A stretch of 14,180 nt of DNA, taken from positions 1-14,180 of the forward strand of contig JAOZPL010000015.1 of assembly GCA_029932795.1 (NCBI GenBank), given 5' to 3'. A program made the translations under genes and the position numbers. Positions 6,714 to 13,814 of this stretch are shown in pieces; position 1 is the first letter of the stretch; every line of letters starts with the position of its first letter. The stretch comes from Candidatus Zixiibacteriota bacterium (GTDB lineage: Bacteria > Zixibacteria > MSB-5A5 > GN15 > FEB-12). A model generated the notes under the pieces. The model had not been told where the DNA came from. It was given only the letters and a program-made list of their open reading frames with translations, and did no database searches.

Positions 6714-8750
6714 ATGTTTCAGAACTCGATAAGACCGACCGCTGTTTCTGAACGACGGATCCCAATTGTTCTGATCGTTACAGTGGTGCTGGCTGTTTTC
6801 GTTCTCACCTGGATCGCCATTCGCAAAAGCCGCTCGGATAGCTATCAGTTGCTGGTGATGCAGGGAATTGCCTTCACGGAAGCGCTGGCCCAGGCTTCGG
6901 CCAATGCCATCACGGCTGAAACATTCTACGACTACTTTGTGCAACAGCGATACACTAATCTTGTCACCGCTATAACCGAAAAGAACCTTGATCGTGTGAC
7001 CGAACAGGACCTGTTAGCCTTTGTGCTGGCCCACGATCTGTTCGGTGTCTATATCTATGATAGTACGTTGAAGTTGATTCTTGGCGTCACCGCACGGGGT
7101 TCACACCTGGCTCCACCTGTGTTTGTGGAAGGCGAGGTAAGGCAACTGTTTGCCCAGCCGGAGACTAATTTCACCCTCCTGACTGATCAGGATGAGATTA
7201 CGCAGGGGATGGTTCACTATTATCTGGAGATGACCAATCAGCTTGACCGTGTGATCGTCCTGGCCTGTGATGCATCCGCCTACGGCGAGGCACTTGAACA
7301 AACCGGCATTGGCTATCTGGCACAGAACATGGCGCGCGAAAAGGGCGTAGAGTATATTATCTACCAGTCAACCGACGGAATCATATTCGCATCCCGAAAA
7401 CCGGGCGATCTCCTTGCGATTGAGTCTGACCTGTTTTTAGGGGAAGCGCTGGAAAGCGATACGATTGTAAGTCGTCAGTTCGAGTTCCAGGGAAGAACCG
7501 TGCTTGAACTGGTGCGCCCATTCTCCACAAAGCGGTTTCCATTCGGTCTGTTTCGGGTCGGTCTTTCACTCGACGGTTACTACTCCGTTTCCCGGGGATT
7601 AGTGCTGCAACTAGTTGTTCTGGCGGCAATTCTCGTCTGTCTCCTACTGGTGATAATCCTGTACCTTAACAGCCGGCGAAAACGGAAGGAACTGAGCCGC
7701 CAGTATACAAGCATCAAGTCAGTCACGGACAGGATATTCGAACAGATGCGGACCGGAGTAGCGGTGATCAACAGCCTGGGGCAGGTAGCGATGGCTAATA
7801 TGGCGTTCGAGCGGATTCTCGGTCTGTCCGGCACAGCGGGACAAAAATGGGAAGAGATAATCCCTGACGTCAGGCTTGGTGTTGCAGAGTTTATGTCAGC
7901 TGGGGAAGATGCTGATGAAACGGAGGTTTTGCTTAAAGTAAAGGGAAAGGAAAAAACACTGCTGGTCATGCGTTCAAAACTGGATGAAGAAGGGACCAAT
8001 GACTCATCAGTTGCTTTCGTGATCTATGATATCACCCGCCTGAAGGAGTATGAGCAGGTTTCAATACGCCGGGAGAGACTTTCGGAAATGGGTAAACTGG
8101 CGGCAGGACTGGCCCATGAAATACGGAATCCGCTGAACACGATATCAATTGCTGCACAGCGGCTGGCCTCTGAATTCACTCCTAAAGAGAACAGCGAAGA
8201 GTATCTCTCGTTTACGCAGAAGATCCGCAACGAGACCAAACGCCTCAATGGGATTATGACACGCTTTCTGGCTCTTTCACACGAGGAGGAGAAGAAACGG
8301 ACGAAGGTGAACCTTGAGGAGCTGATTGGCGGGATCAGTGAGTTGCTCAAGGCCGAAGCGAACCAGTTGCAGGTGGACTTGATGATTGACGTACAACCCG
8401 GTCTGACGATGCAGGCCGACCCCGATCACCTAAAGCAGATATTTCAGAACCTGTTCAATAATGCCAAGGAAGCGATTAGTGGAAAGCCTGGTCGAATCTC
8501 TGTGCAAGCCCGGAAAGTTGACGGAAGATTACAGATTGTCTTCTCGGACAGCGGGCCGGGTATCCCGGAGCAACTACGCGACAAGGTCTTCACGCCCTAT
8601 TTCACCACCAAGGAGAAAGGGACCGGGTTGGGGTTGCCGACTGTTTACGAAATAGTCACCGAACTGGGAGGGGAAGTCAGAATCACCGAGAGCGACTGGG
8701 GTGGGGCGAGCATCGTTATGACGTTTGAGCCGGAGGAAGCCGCCAGATAA
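6714..8750 (+). CDS. Membrane sensor histidine kinase (PAS-HisKA-HATPase)
   Basis: A 678-residue sensor kinase. TM1 spans 17-36 and TM2 297-317, with a long extracytoplasmic sensor (about 38-295) whose size and alpha/beta look suggest a double-CACHE-like fold; this is inference. A PAS domain (about 335-440) precedes the phosphoacceptor helix with His468 in GLAHEIRNPLNTIS. The ATPase domain shows the N box (Asn579, Asn583), DSGPG (612-616) and TTKEKGTGLGL (631-641). The domain order resembles NtrB/ZraS-type kinases that often pair with sigma54 regulators, but no regulator is visible here. The ATG at 6714 lacks an obvious Shine-Dalgarno, an in-frame TAG lies at 6702-6704, and the next Met falls after TM1, so 6714 is the best start. 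Weak initiation or coupling to the upstream kinase is possible. Its stop codon overlaps the oligo-A that serves as the T-tract of the convergent citrate synthase terminator. Confidence 0.93.
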   Translation: MFQNSIRPTAVSERRIPIVLIVTVVLAVFVLTWIAIRKSRSDSYQLLVMQGIAFTEALAQASANAITAETFYDYFVQQRYTNLVTAITEKNLDRVTEQDLLAFVLAHDLFGVYIYDSTLKLILGVTARGSHLAPPVFVEGEVRQLFAQPETNFTLLTDQDEITQGMVHYYLEMTNQLDRVIVLACDASAYGEALEQTGIGYLAQNMAREKGVEYIIYQSTDGIIFASRKPGDLLAIESDLFLGEALESDTIVSRQFEFQGRTVLELVRPFSTKRFPFGLFRVGLSLDGYYSVSRGLVLQLVVLAAILVCLLLVIILYLNSRRKRKELSRQYTSIKSVTDRIFEQMRTGVAVINSLGQVAMANMAFERILGLSGTAGQKWEEIIPDVRLGVAEFMSAGEDADETEVLLKVKGKEKTLLVMRSKLDEEGTNDSSVAFVIYDITRLKEYEQVSIRRERLSEMGKLAAGLAHEIRNPLNTISIAAQRLASEFTPKENSEEYLSFTQKIRNETKRLNGIMTRFLALSHEEEKKRTKVNLEELIGGISELLKAEANQLQVDLMIDVQPGLTMQADPDHLKQIFQNLFNNAKEAISGKPGRISVQARKVDGRLQIVFSDSGPGIPEQLRDKVFTPYFTTKEKGTGLGLPTVYEIVTELGGEVRITESDWGGASIVMTFEPEEAAR

Positions 8751-8779
8751 AAAGAGCGACCCGCATCGCCGGGCCGCTC
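8749..8779 (-). terminator. Intrinsic terminator of the citrate synthase gene
   Basis: Read on the minus strand, GAGCG (complement of 8775-8779), one mismatch, then CCCG (complement of 8770-8773) form a hairpin with the complement of 8754-8763 around a 6-nt loop. Five T (complement of 8749-8753) follow. It lies about 25 nt past the citrate synthase stop at 8805. The T-tract overlaps the stop codon of the convergent kinase. The plus-strand side lacks a T-run, so it is a weak terminator at best for the kinases. Confidence 0.85.
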
Positions 8780-8804
8780 AATCATTAGTCTGTGAAAACC
8801 GGAA

Positions 8805-10085
8805 TCAGCCTGAAACCTGCTTCTTGATCCACACTGTGCTGACCGATTTCGGTCGCGTAATAGCTGTTCCCAGAGCGCGGTTAAGTATGAGCTGCGAGAG
8901 CATGCCCATCGCACGGGAAACCGAGAAGAGCACTGTGTAATACTCAAACTCCTTGATCCCGTAGTAGTACAGTAGTGCGCCGGAGCCGGCATCGACATTT
9001 GGCCACGGGTTGGCGGCCTTGCCGTGTTCCTTAAGAACCTCCGGCACAACTTTGTAAACGCGGTCGACAGTCTGGAAGACCGGATCGGCTTTCATGTACT
9101 TCTTGCCAAAGGCGTTGAAAGCCGCAAATCGGGGATCTGTGACACGCAGCACAGCGTGGCCATAACCGGGAATCACCTTGCCGGCTTTAAGCGTCTCCCA
9201 TGCATAATCGCGAATCTCCGACTCGGTCGGGACGCCGTTGAATTTCTCCATTGTCTGGAGAATCCACCCAAGGCATTCCTGGTTGGCCAGACCATGCAGG
9301 GGGCCAGCCAGGCCATTGAGGCCAGCGGAGACGGCATAGAACGGGTCGGACAGGGCCGAGCCAACGGTGTGGCAGGTGTTGGCTGAGACGTTGCCGCCCT
9401 CGTGGTCGGAGTGCAGCACCATGTACAGTCGCATCATTGCGGCAGTTTCACCCTTCTTTGGCGGCAAGCCCAGCATCTTGGCATAGTCGGCAGCCCAGTC
9501 GAGCTTCTTGGACGGCTCAATGATCGGTCCCTTCTTGTAACGAATGCGATAGATTCCAGCGGCGATGGTGTGAATTGTGCCGAGAATCTTTATGGCGTCT
9601 TCTAGGGTCGGCTCCCAGTATTCCATCTTGGTCATGCCTTCGTTATAGCGCTTACGGAAGGCTGACTCGTTCTCCATGGATAGGATAGCAGTGTCAAGCA
9701 TCGCCATGGGGTGCGATGTTTTCGGCATCGATTTGAGCACCTTCCAGATGTACGGCGGCACTTCGCCATGTGCTTTCAACTCTTTCTGGAATAGTTTCAG
9801 CTCATCTTCTGATGGGAGCTCACCGGTTACCAGGAGCCAGAAGATCTCTTCTGGTAAACGGTCTGTCAGTTTCATAACCGGTATGCCACGGATGATTAAG
9901 CCCTTGTCCGGTTCGACCACCGAGGTGTCACACACCATTCCTTTGACACCACGCATCCCGCCGATTGCCTGGGCCACCGTAACCTGTGAAATGACCTTGT
10001 CCTTGTGAGAGGTGAGGAGCGTTTTTCGCTCTTCTCTCAGCTTGGGGATCAGGTCAGCCAGTTTGTCTTTCAGTGTCTGTGCCAT
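8805..10085 (-). CDS. gltA: Citrate synthase, eukaryotic (mitochondrial) type
   Basis: A 426-residue enzyme condensing oxaloacetate and acetyl-CoA to citrate, the entry step of the TCA cycle. The block LHSDHEGGNVSANTCHTVG (224-242), followed by GLAGPLHGLANQE (258-270), then GYGHAVLRVTDPRF (307-320) and PNVDAGSG (362-369), matches mitochondrial citrate synthase. By that comparison His264, His310, Arg319 and Asp365 correspond to pig His274, His320, Arg329 and Asp375, so the active site is complete. The usual His after Asp-Ala in the last block is Gly here. Eukaryote-like enzymes of this kind are known in some bacteria such as Geobacter; the common proteobacterial type II enzyme is different. 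It lacks a mitochondrial-like presequence, as expected. The start is firm: AAGGAGT at 10091-10097 precedes ATG 10085. It has its own promoter, operator-like palindrome and terminator. Confidence 0.96.
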   Translation of the reverse strand: MAQTLKDKLADLIPKLREERKTLLTSHKDKVISQVTVAQAIGGMRGVKGMVCDTSVVEPDKGLIIRGIPVMKLTDRLPEEIFWLLVTGELPSEDELKLFQKELKAHGEVPPYIWKVLKSMPKTSHPMAMLDTAILSMENESAFRKRYNEGMTKMEYWEPTLEDAIKILGTIHTIAAGIYRIRYKKGPIIEPSKKLDWAADYAKMLGLPPKKGETAAMMRLYMVLHSDHEGGNVSANTCHTVGSALSDPFYAVSAGLNGLAGPLHGLANQECLGWILQTMEKFNGVPTESEIRDYAWETLKAGKVIPGYGHAVLRVTDPRFAAFNAFGKKYMKADPVFQTVDRVYKVVPEVLKEHGKAANPWPNVDAGSGALLYYYGIKEFEYYTVLFSVSRAMGMLSQLILNRALGTAITRPKSVSTVWIKKQVSG

Positions 10086-10137
10086 AACGCACTCCTTCTG
10101 TTTTTTAATAAGTCTGGACGAAAACCTCTCATTTTCG

Positions 10138-10155
10138 ATGTGAAATGTTTCACAT
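10138..10155 (-). promoter_or_regulatory. CRP/Rex-like operator palindrome upstream of citrate synthase
   Basis: ATGTGAAATGTTTCACAT is an 18-nt inverted repeat with perfect 8-bp arms and a 2-nt centre. It fits the CRP/FNR-superfamily pattern ATGTGA-N6-TCACAT exactly and also contains the core of the Rex redox-repressor site, TGTGAA-N4-TTCACA. Its centre is about 13 nt downstream of the start site predicted from the promoter at 10166-10194, a position that usually represses. Which regulator binds cannot be told from this window. Confidence 0.7.
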
Positions 10156-10165
10156 ATTGAATTGC

Positions 10166-10194
10166 ATAGTACTATGTGACGGCGAGTTTGTCAA
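10166..10194 (-). promoter_or_regulatory. Sigma70-type promoter of citrate synthase
   Basis: On the minus strand, TTGACA (10194-10189) is followed after 17 nt by TACTAT (10171-10166), a perfect -35 with a four-of-six -10. Transcription would start near 10159, giving a leader of about 74 nt before ATG 10085. The -35 lies only 5 nt past the stop codon of the upstream FAD oxidase gene. The -10 sits inside a perfect 12-nt palindrome, CATAGTACTATG (10165-10176), which may be a second protein-binding site. Confidence 0.75.
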
Positions 10195-10198
10195 GAGG

Positions 10199-11590
10199 TC
10201 AACGAACGGAAAAGACCTTTTCGGGAGTATTGGAGAAGATTTTATCAGGGTTAAGTAAATTCTCGGGATCGAAGGTTTTCTTTATGTCCCGCATTACGTT
10301 AAGGGTAGGTGATTCGAACTCCCAGTACAGATAATTCCTTTTTGCCAGTCCAATCCCATGCTCCCCGGTAATGGTTCCGCCAAGTTCCAGCGTCTTTTTC
10401 ATTAGCAGTTCAACGCCTTGTTCCACCAAAGCGATGTTATCAGCAGAGTCGGACGGTGCCAGGAAATTGATGTGCAGGTTGCCGTCGCCAGCGTGGCCAA
10501 AAGAGTTGATGCGAAGCTGGCTCTGTAGATTCAATTGCGCGACAAAATCGACCAGATGAGGAAATCTGCTGATAGGCACAGCAACGTCTTCGGATACCCT
10601 GTAAGGGGCTATTTCTTTAACGGCATTGGAGATGTTTCGCCGCACCTTCCACAGCGATTCGGCTTTTTGCGGGTCCGATTCCAAACGCAGGTAAGAGCTA
10701 TAGTTCTTTTCGCAGAAGCTTCTTATTTGTTCTGCCTGAGCTTCCATGTTCTCTGCGGCAGTTTCGATCAGGAGGATGGCGGCAACTGCGTCCAGTCCTT
10801 CGGTTTTCTCGTACTCGTTGGAGCAGGCCGCGGTGTCGCCGTCGAGGAACTCCAGGACACTGGGTACCATCCCCGCTGAGATGATATCTGAAACCGTTTG
10901 GGCAGCGTGCCTGGGATCACTAAAGGCCACTAGAATCGTTGTCCCAACGGGGGGAGTGTCTATTAACCTCACGACGATTTCAGTAATGATGGCCAGAGTA
11001 CCTTCCGAGGCGATAAGCAGATCACCGATTGAAAAACCTCGATAATTGTTGAGAATTCCGGTTTTGAGAATGGAGCCGTCCGACATGACCGCTTCCAGAC
11101 CAATAACGTAATCCTCGGTGACACCGAATCTCAGGCAGCGAAGTCCTCCGGCTCCCTCCGCGACATTACCACCGAGTGTCGATTCGTCATAGCTGGCCGG
11201 GTCGGGAGGGTAGGTCAGATTGTGTGGCGCGGCAGCGTCAAGAAGCTGTTTCGTAATTACTCCGGGACCACAGACAGCCATCTTTTCCTCTGGTCTGATT
11301 TGCAGGTGGTTGATTCTCTCAGTGGAGAGCAGTAGGGCACCAGGTGAAGGCACACCACCCCCGGAAAGTCCCGTGCCGGCTCCACGAGGTGTAATCGGGA
11401 TCGAGTGTTTTCGGCAGAATCGGACAGCAGCGACAACGTCCGCTCTGGACTCAGCCATCAGGATAGCCGCCGGTACGGCTTTAAACTCGGTAGCGTCGTG
11501 AAAGTAATCCTGGTGAGAGGACAGGTCTGTCAGTAGAGAGTCAGGCGAACTGAGTTCAGGTAGCAACTCTGTGAAACGATTCTTGCCCAT
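10199..11590 (-). CDS. FAD-linked 2-hydroxyacid oxidase, GlcD type
   Basis: A 463-residue flavoprotein of the GlcD / D-lactate dehydrogenase family, which oxidises 2-hydroxyacids such as glycolate or D-lactate to 2-oxoacids. The FAD-binding (PCMH/VAO-type) half shows PRGAGTGLSGG (68-78), PPDPASYDESTLGGNVAEGAGG (128-149) and IASEGTLAIIT (193-203). The C-terminal substrate and cap half has GHAGDGNLH (365-373), GEHGIG (409-414) and DPENLLNP near the end. All family motifs are intact and the length is typical. The ATG at 11590 was chosen over an in-frame GTG at 11599 because AGGTG lies 6 nt before it. The substrate cannot be assigned: the electron-transfer partners usually found beside GlcD (GlcE, GlcF or another Fe-S subunit) are absent here. 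It follows the FmdB-type gene by 20 nt on the same strand, and no terminator is visible after its stop before the citrate synthase promoter. Confidence 0.9.
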   Translation of the reverse strand: MGKNRFTELLPELSSPDSLLTDLSSHQDYFHDATEFKAVPAAILMAESRADVVAAVRFCRKHSIPITPRGAGTGLSGGGVPSPGALLLSTERINHLQIRPEEKMAVCGPGVITKQLLDAAAPHNLTYPPDPASYDESTLGGNVAEGAGGLRCLRFGVTEDYVIGLEAVMSDGSILKTGILNNYRGFSIGDLLIASEGTLAIITEIVVRLIDTPPVGTTILVAFSDPRHAAQTVSDIISAGMVPSVLEFLDGDTAACSNEYEKTEGLDAVAAILLIETAAENMEAQAEQIRSFCEKNYSSYLRLESDPQKAESLWKVRRNISNAVKEIAPYRVSEDVAVPISRFPHLVDFVAQLNLQSQLRINSFGHAGDGNLHINFLAPSDSADNIALVEQGVELLMKKTLELGGTITGEHGIGLAKRNYLYWEFESPTLNVMRDIKKTFDPENLLNPDKIFSNTPEKVFSVR

Positions 11591-11610
11591 CCTATTCACC
11601 TGATGGGTGT

Positions 11611-11910
11611 CTAGACTTTGCTCGACGAGGAACCGGTGGCTGAAGGTGATGAACTCTTTGGAGATGAGCCGTCTGTCGATGAGGAAGAAGAGGGTACTTT
11701 ATCTTTGGCCGCATCCTTCTCGTATTGCTTGCTCCGGTAGTCGGTAGCATAGAAACCGTGGCCCCTAAGGAGGAAACCGCTTCCGCCTGATATGATGCGG
11801 TGAGTTTCCTTTCCGCAGGCCGGGCAGACCATGATGGGGTCGTCCGTTATTGACTGGAATTGCTCAAAACAATGACCACAAGAGGGGCATCGATATTGAT
11901 ATGTAGGCAT
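11611..11910 (-). CDS. FmdB-type small zinc-ribbon protein
   Basis: A 99-residue protein beginning MPTYQYRCPSCG, the hallmark of the FmdB family of putative regulatory zinc ribbons. Cys8, Cys11, Cys29 and Cys32 form the metal site, and Cys14 is extra. A Gly-rich segment (SGGSGFLLRGHGFYATDY) follows, typical of the family, then a low-complexity tail (about residues 70-99) that is more than half Ser. The ATG at 11910 was preferred over an upstream in-frame start at 11934 because it matches the family N-terminus and has AAGGAGG about 10 nt upstream. The family was named for a gene next to formamidase and amidase operons, but its molecular role is not established. It sits 48 nt after the PEPCK gene and 20 nt before the FAD oxidase, so it is probably in the same operon. 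Confidence 0.9.
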   Translation of the reverse strand: MPTYQYRCPSCGHCFEQFQSITDDPIMVCPACGKETHRIISGGSGFLLRGHGFYATDYRSKQYEKDAAKDKVPSSSSSTDGSSPKSSSPSATGSSSSKV

Positions 11911-11958
11911 ATTTCGGTATCCTCCTTCCGGCACTTGTCCGGACTTGTGAAGTGACTA

Positions 11959-13809
11959 TCAACCGTACCGCCAGCCGCGATCACGGGCCAGTCGCGGGTT
12001 GGGCTTCCAGTCCGTAAGCCTGGCGACAGGCTTTTCTTGTGGTGGCGGGCCTTCTTTCCTCCTGGAGGGGATAAAGACGCTGGTCTCTTTTTCCGGTGCG
12101 ATTTGGAAGGATTCTTCAGCCGCGCGGATGATCTCCGGCATCAGGCCTTCCTCGGCAATAATCTCAGTGAACTTGCGTCGGCCGTCAACCAGGTCCCGCA
12201 GGTAACTGTCGATCTGGTCGCGGGAATAGTATTTCTCCGGTATATAAGGGCTGAGATCGGTATTCTCGGCAGAGACGATTTCTTCGGTACCCAGGAAGCT
12301 CTCGCGGTACCGGTTGGTACCGCGCAGATCGCCACGCTGAATGGCGGCCATGGCGTCAATAGGTACCCTCTCCGTCTTGCGCACGACCTTCTTGGCTCCT
12401 TTGTCTCCGGCTTCAATGATTTCACCCATGCCACCGGTGTTGTACTGGTAGAAGGAGACTTTATCGGGATAATTGGCAGCCAAGTCCATAATGACTTTGT
12501 AGAAGTGGTTGACCTTGTCTGCGCGCGAGCCAACGATAAAGGGGTCAGTGCCGACAATTCGCACTGATTCACCCGCTTTGGCAGGATTGGAGGCATAGCT
12601 GTGGCTCGACTCGCCCCACAGATAGGCCAGAACTGCTTGTATCGGTGTCAGACGCTGGGCAAAGCTCATGATCGTGTTCCGGCGGGTGATAAAGGCGAAC
12701 ACCAACCCGTCCAGCTCTTCCAGTGGAGGCAGGTTATATGAAGGGTACCAGATGTTTTTCATTGAGAACGGGCCCCGGCCTCGCCTGACTTTCAGTTGCT
12801 TTTTCATAATCACTGCCCGACCGTTCCCGCACAGGTTTTCATCAAGGAAGTCCGGTTCGCCAGCAGCGTTGATCATCACATTTTCATACAAGGCGCTCTT
12901 GTGCACAAGCGCGTTGTACATAGCCTCCTGAAGCTTGCTGTCCACATCCGTTTTTACAAAGAAGTTGGCCTCCGAGCCGAACGCGGCACCATCTTTTCTG
13001 AGGAAACAGATGTCATCCTGGCAGACGAGAGTCCGTTCACCTTTTGACCAGTCCAGACCGAGTTGATGACACGACCAGGTACTCTTGCCGGTTGCTGACA
13101 GGCCGAAAAGGAAAACGCCATATTTTTTCAGCTTGTTGGTGCGAGGATCATGGATAATGACTACCTTGGTGCCGGCATGCAGACCCAGCATGCCAAGAGC
13201 ATCGGCAGCGTACATACCATTGCGCAAGAAGCCCTTTTTGTCTTCACCCAGGTAATCCGAGCCCAGTACCAAAGTGAGGTTATAATCAGGCAATACCAGT
13301 GCCTGCTGGCGGAGGTGATGTTCTTCCGGAATATGAATCAGGGTGAATTCGGGCCCCGGCTGTTTGGTCACCGGCCCCATCGTGTGTCCCCACATGTAAG
13401 CCAGGCGGTAGTTTTTCAGGTCGGCCAGCGACACGTACAGGTTGCACTTGGGATTGTAGTCAGGATTCTGTCCCATCTGCCGCTGCAGACGTACAAAGGG
13501 CAATGTCTCCATCAGATGAAGGACCTTGTCCAACTCCGCTGGTGCCCCGGCGATGATTCGCTTCTTTTCGTCCGGCAGGTGGTATTCGCGGATCTTCTCT
13601 GAACCGAGGGTGACCGTCTTCTCAGCGATTCGGCTGGAGATTGCGGAGCGCCAGCCCCATGAGCCAAACTTGGTTTTTGTCCCTGTTTGCAGTGAGGGTT
13701 CACGCAGGTCCTCCAGGTTCATATCCACGATATTGGGGCCGTTCAGACGGCGCTGAAGATCGCGGTGAAAGCGATCATACAGCGCGGTATTGTATAGTGA
13801 GTCAGGCAT
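11959..13809 (-). CDS. pckA: Divergent ATP-type phosphoenolpyruvate carboxykinase
   Basis: A 616-residue enzyme of the ATP-dependent PEPCK fold, interconverting oxaloacetate + ATP and PEP + CO2 + ADP. YLGEDKKGF (186-194) matches YYGGEMKKG of E. coli PckA: Tyr186 and Lys192 correspond to Tyr207 and Lys213, and His211 to His232 at identical spacing. The P-loop is GLSATGKST (236-244, usual form GLSGTGKTT). The second kinase motif is LVCQDDICF (261-269), where the family usually has LIGDDEHGW. QRLTP (385-389) supplies the substrate Arg386, corresponding to Arg333, and NTGGMGE (457-463) corresponds to NTGWNGTG. It is about 75 residues longer than usual, with an insertion before the second kinase motif and an extended charged C-terminus. 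AAGGA lies 9 nt before ATG 13809, and the gene follows ndk by 5 nt. The key residues suggest an active enzyme, but a related phosphotransferase cannot be excluded. Confidence 0.82.
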   Translation of the reverse strand: MPDSLYNTALYDRFHRDLQRRLNGPNIVDMNLEDLREPSLQTGTKTKFGSWGWRSAISSRIAEKTVTLGSEKIREYHLPDEKKRIIAGAPAELDKVLHLMETLPFVRLQRQMGQNPDYNPKCNLYVSLADLKNYRLAYMWGHTMGPVTKQPGPEFTLIHIPEEHHLRQQALVLPDYNLTLVLGSDYLGEDKKGFLRNGMYAADALGMLGLHAGTKVVIIHDPRTNKLKKYGVFLFGLSATGKSTWSCHQLGLDWSKGERTLVCQDDICFLRKDGAAFGSEANFFVKTDVDSKLQEAMYNALVHKSALYENVMINAAGEPDFLDENLCGNGRAVIMKKQLKVRRGRGPFSMKNIWYPSYNLPPLEELDGLVFAFITRRNTIMSFAQRLTPIQAVLAYLWGESSHSYASNPAKAGESVRIVGTDPFIVGSRADKVNHFYKVIMDLAANYPDKVSFYQYNTGGMGEIIEAGDKGAKKVVRKTERVPIDAMAAIQRGDLRGTNRYRESFLGTEEIVSAENTDLSPYIPEKYYSRDQIDSYLRDLVDGRRKFTEIIAEEGLMPEIIRAAEESFQIAPEKETSVFIPSRRKEGPPPQEKPVARLTDWKPNPRLARDRGWRYG

Positions 13810-13814
13810 CCGGT

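Noticed and set aside
11935..11958. Possible terminator hairpin between PEPCK and FmdB genes
   Set aside because: A GTCCGGAC palindrome and short CACTT/AAGTG pairing are present but there is no T-run, so read-through is more likely.
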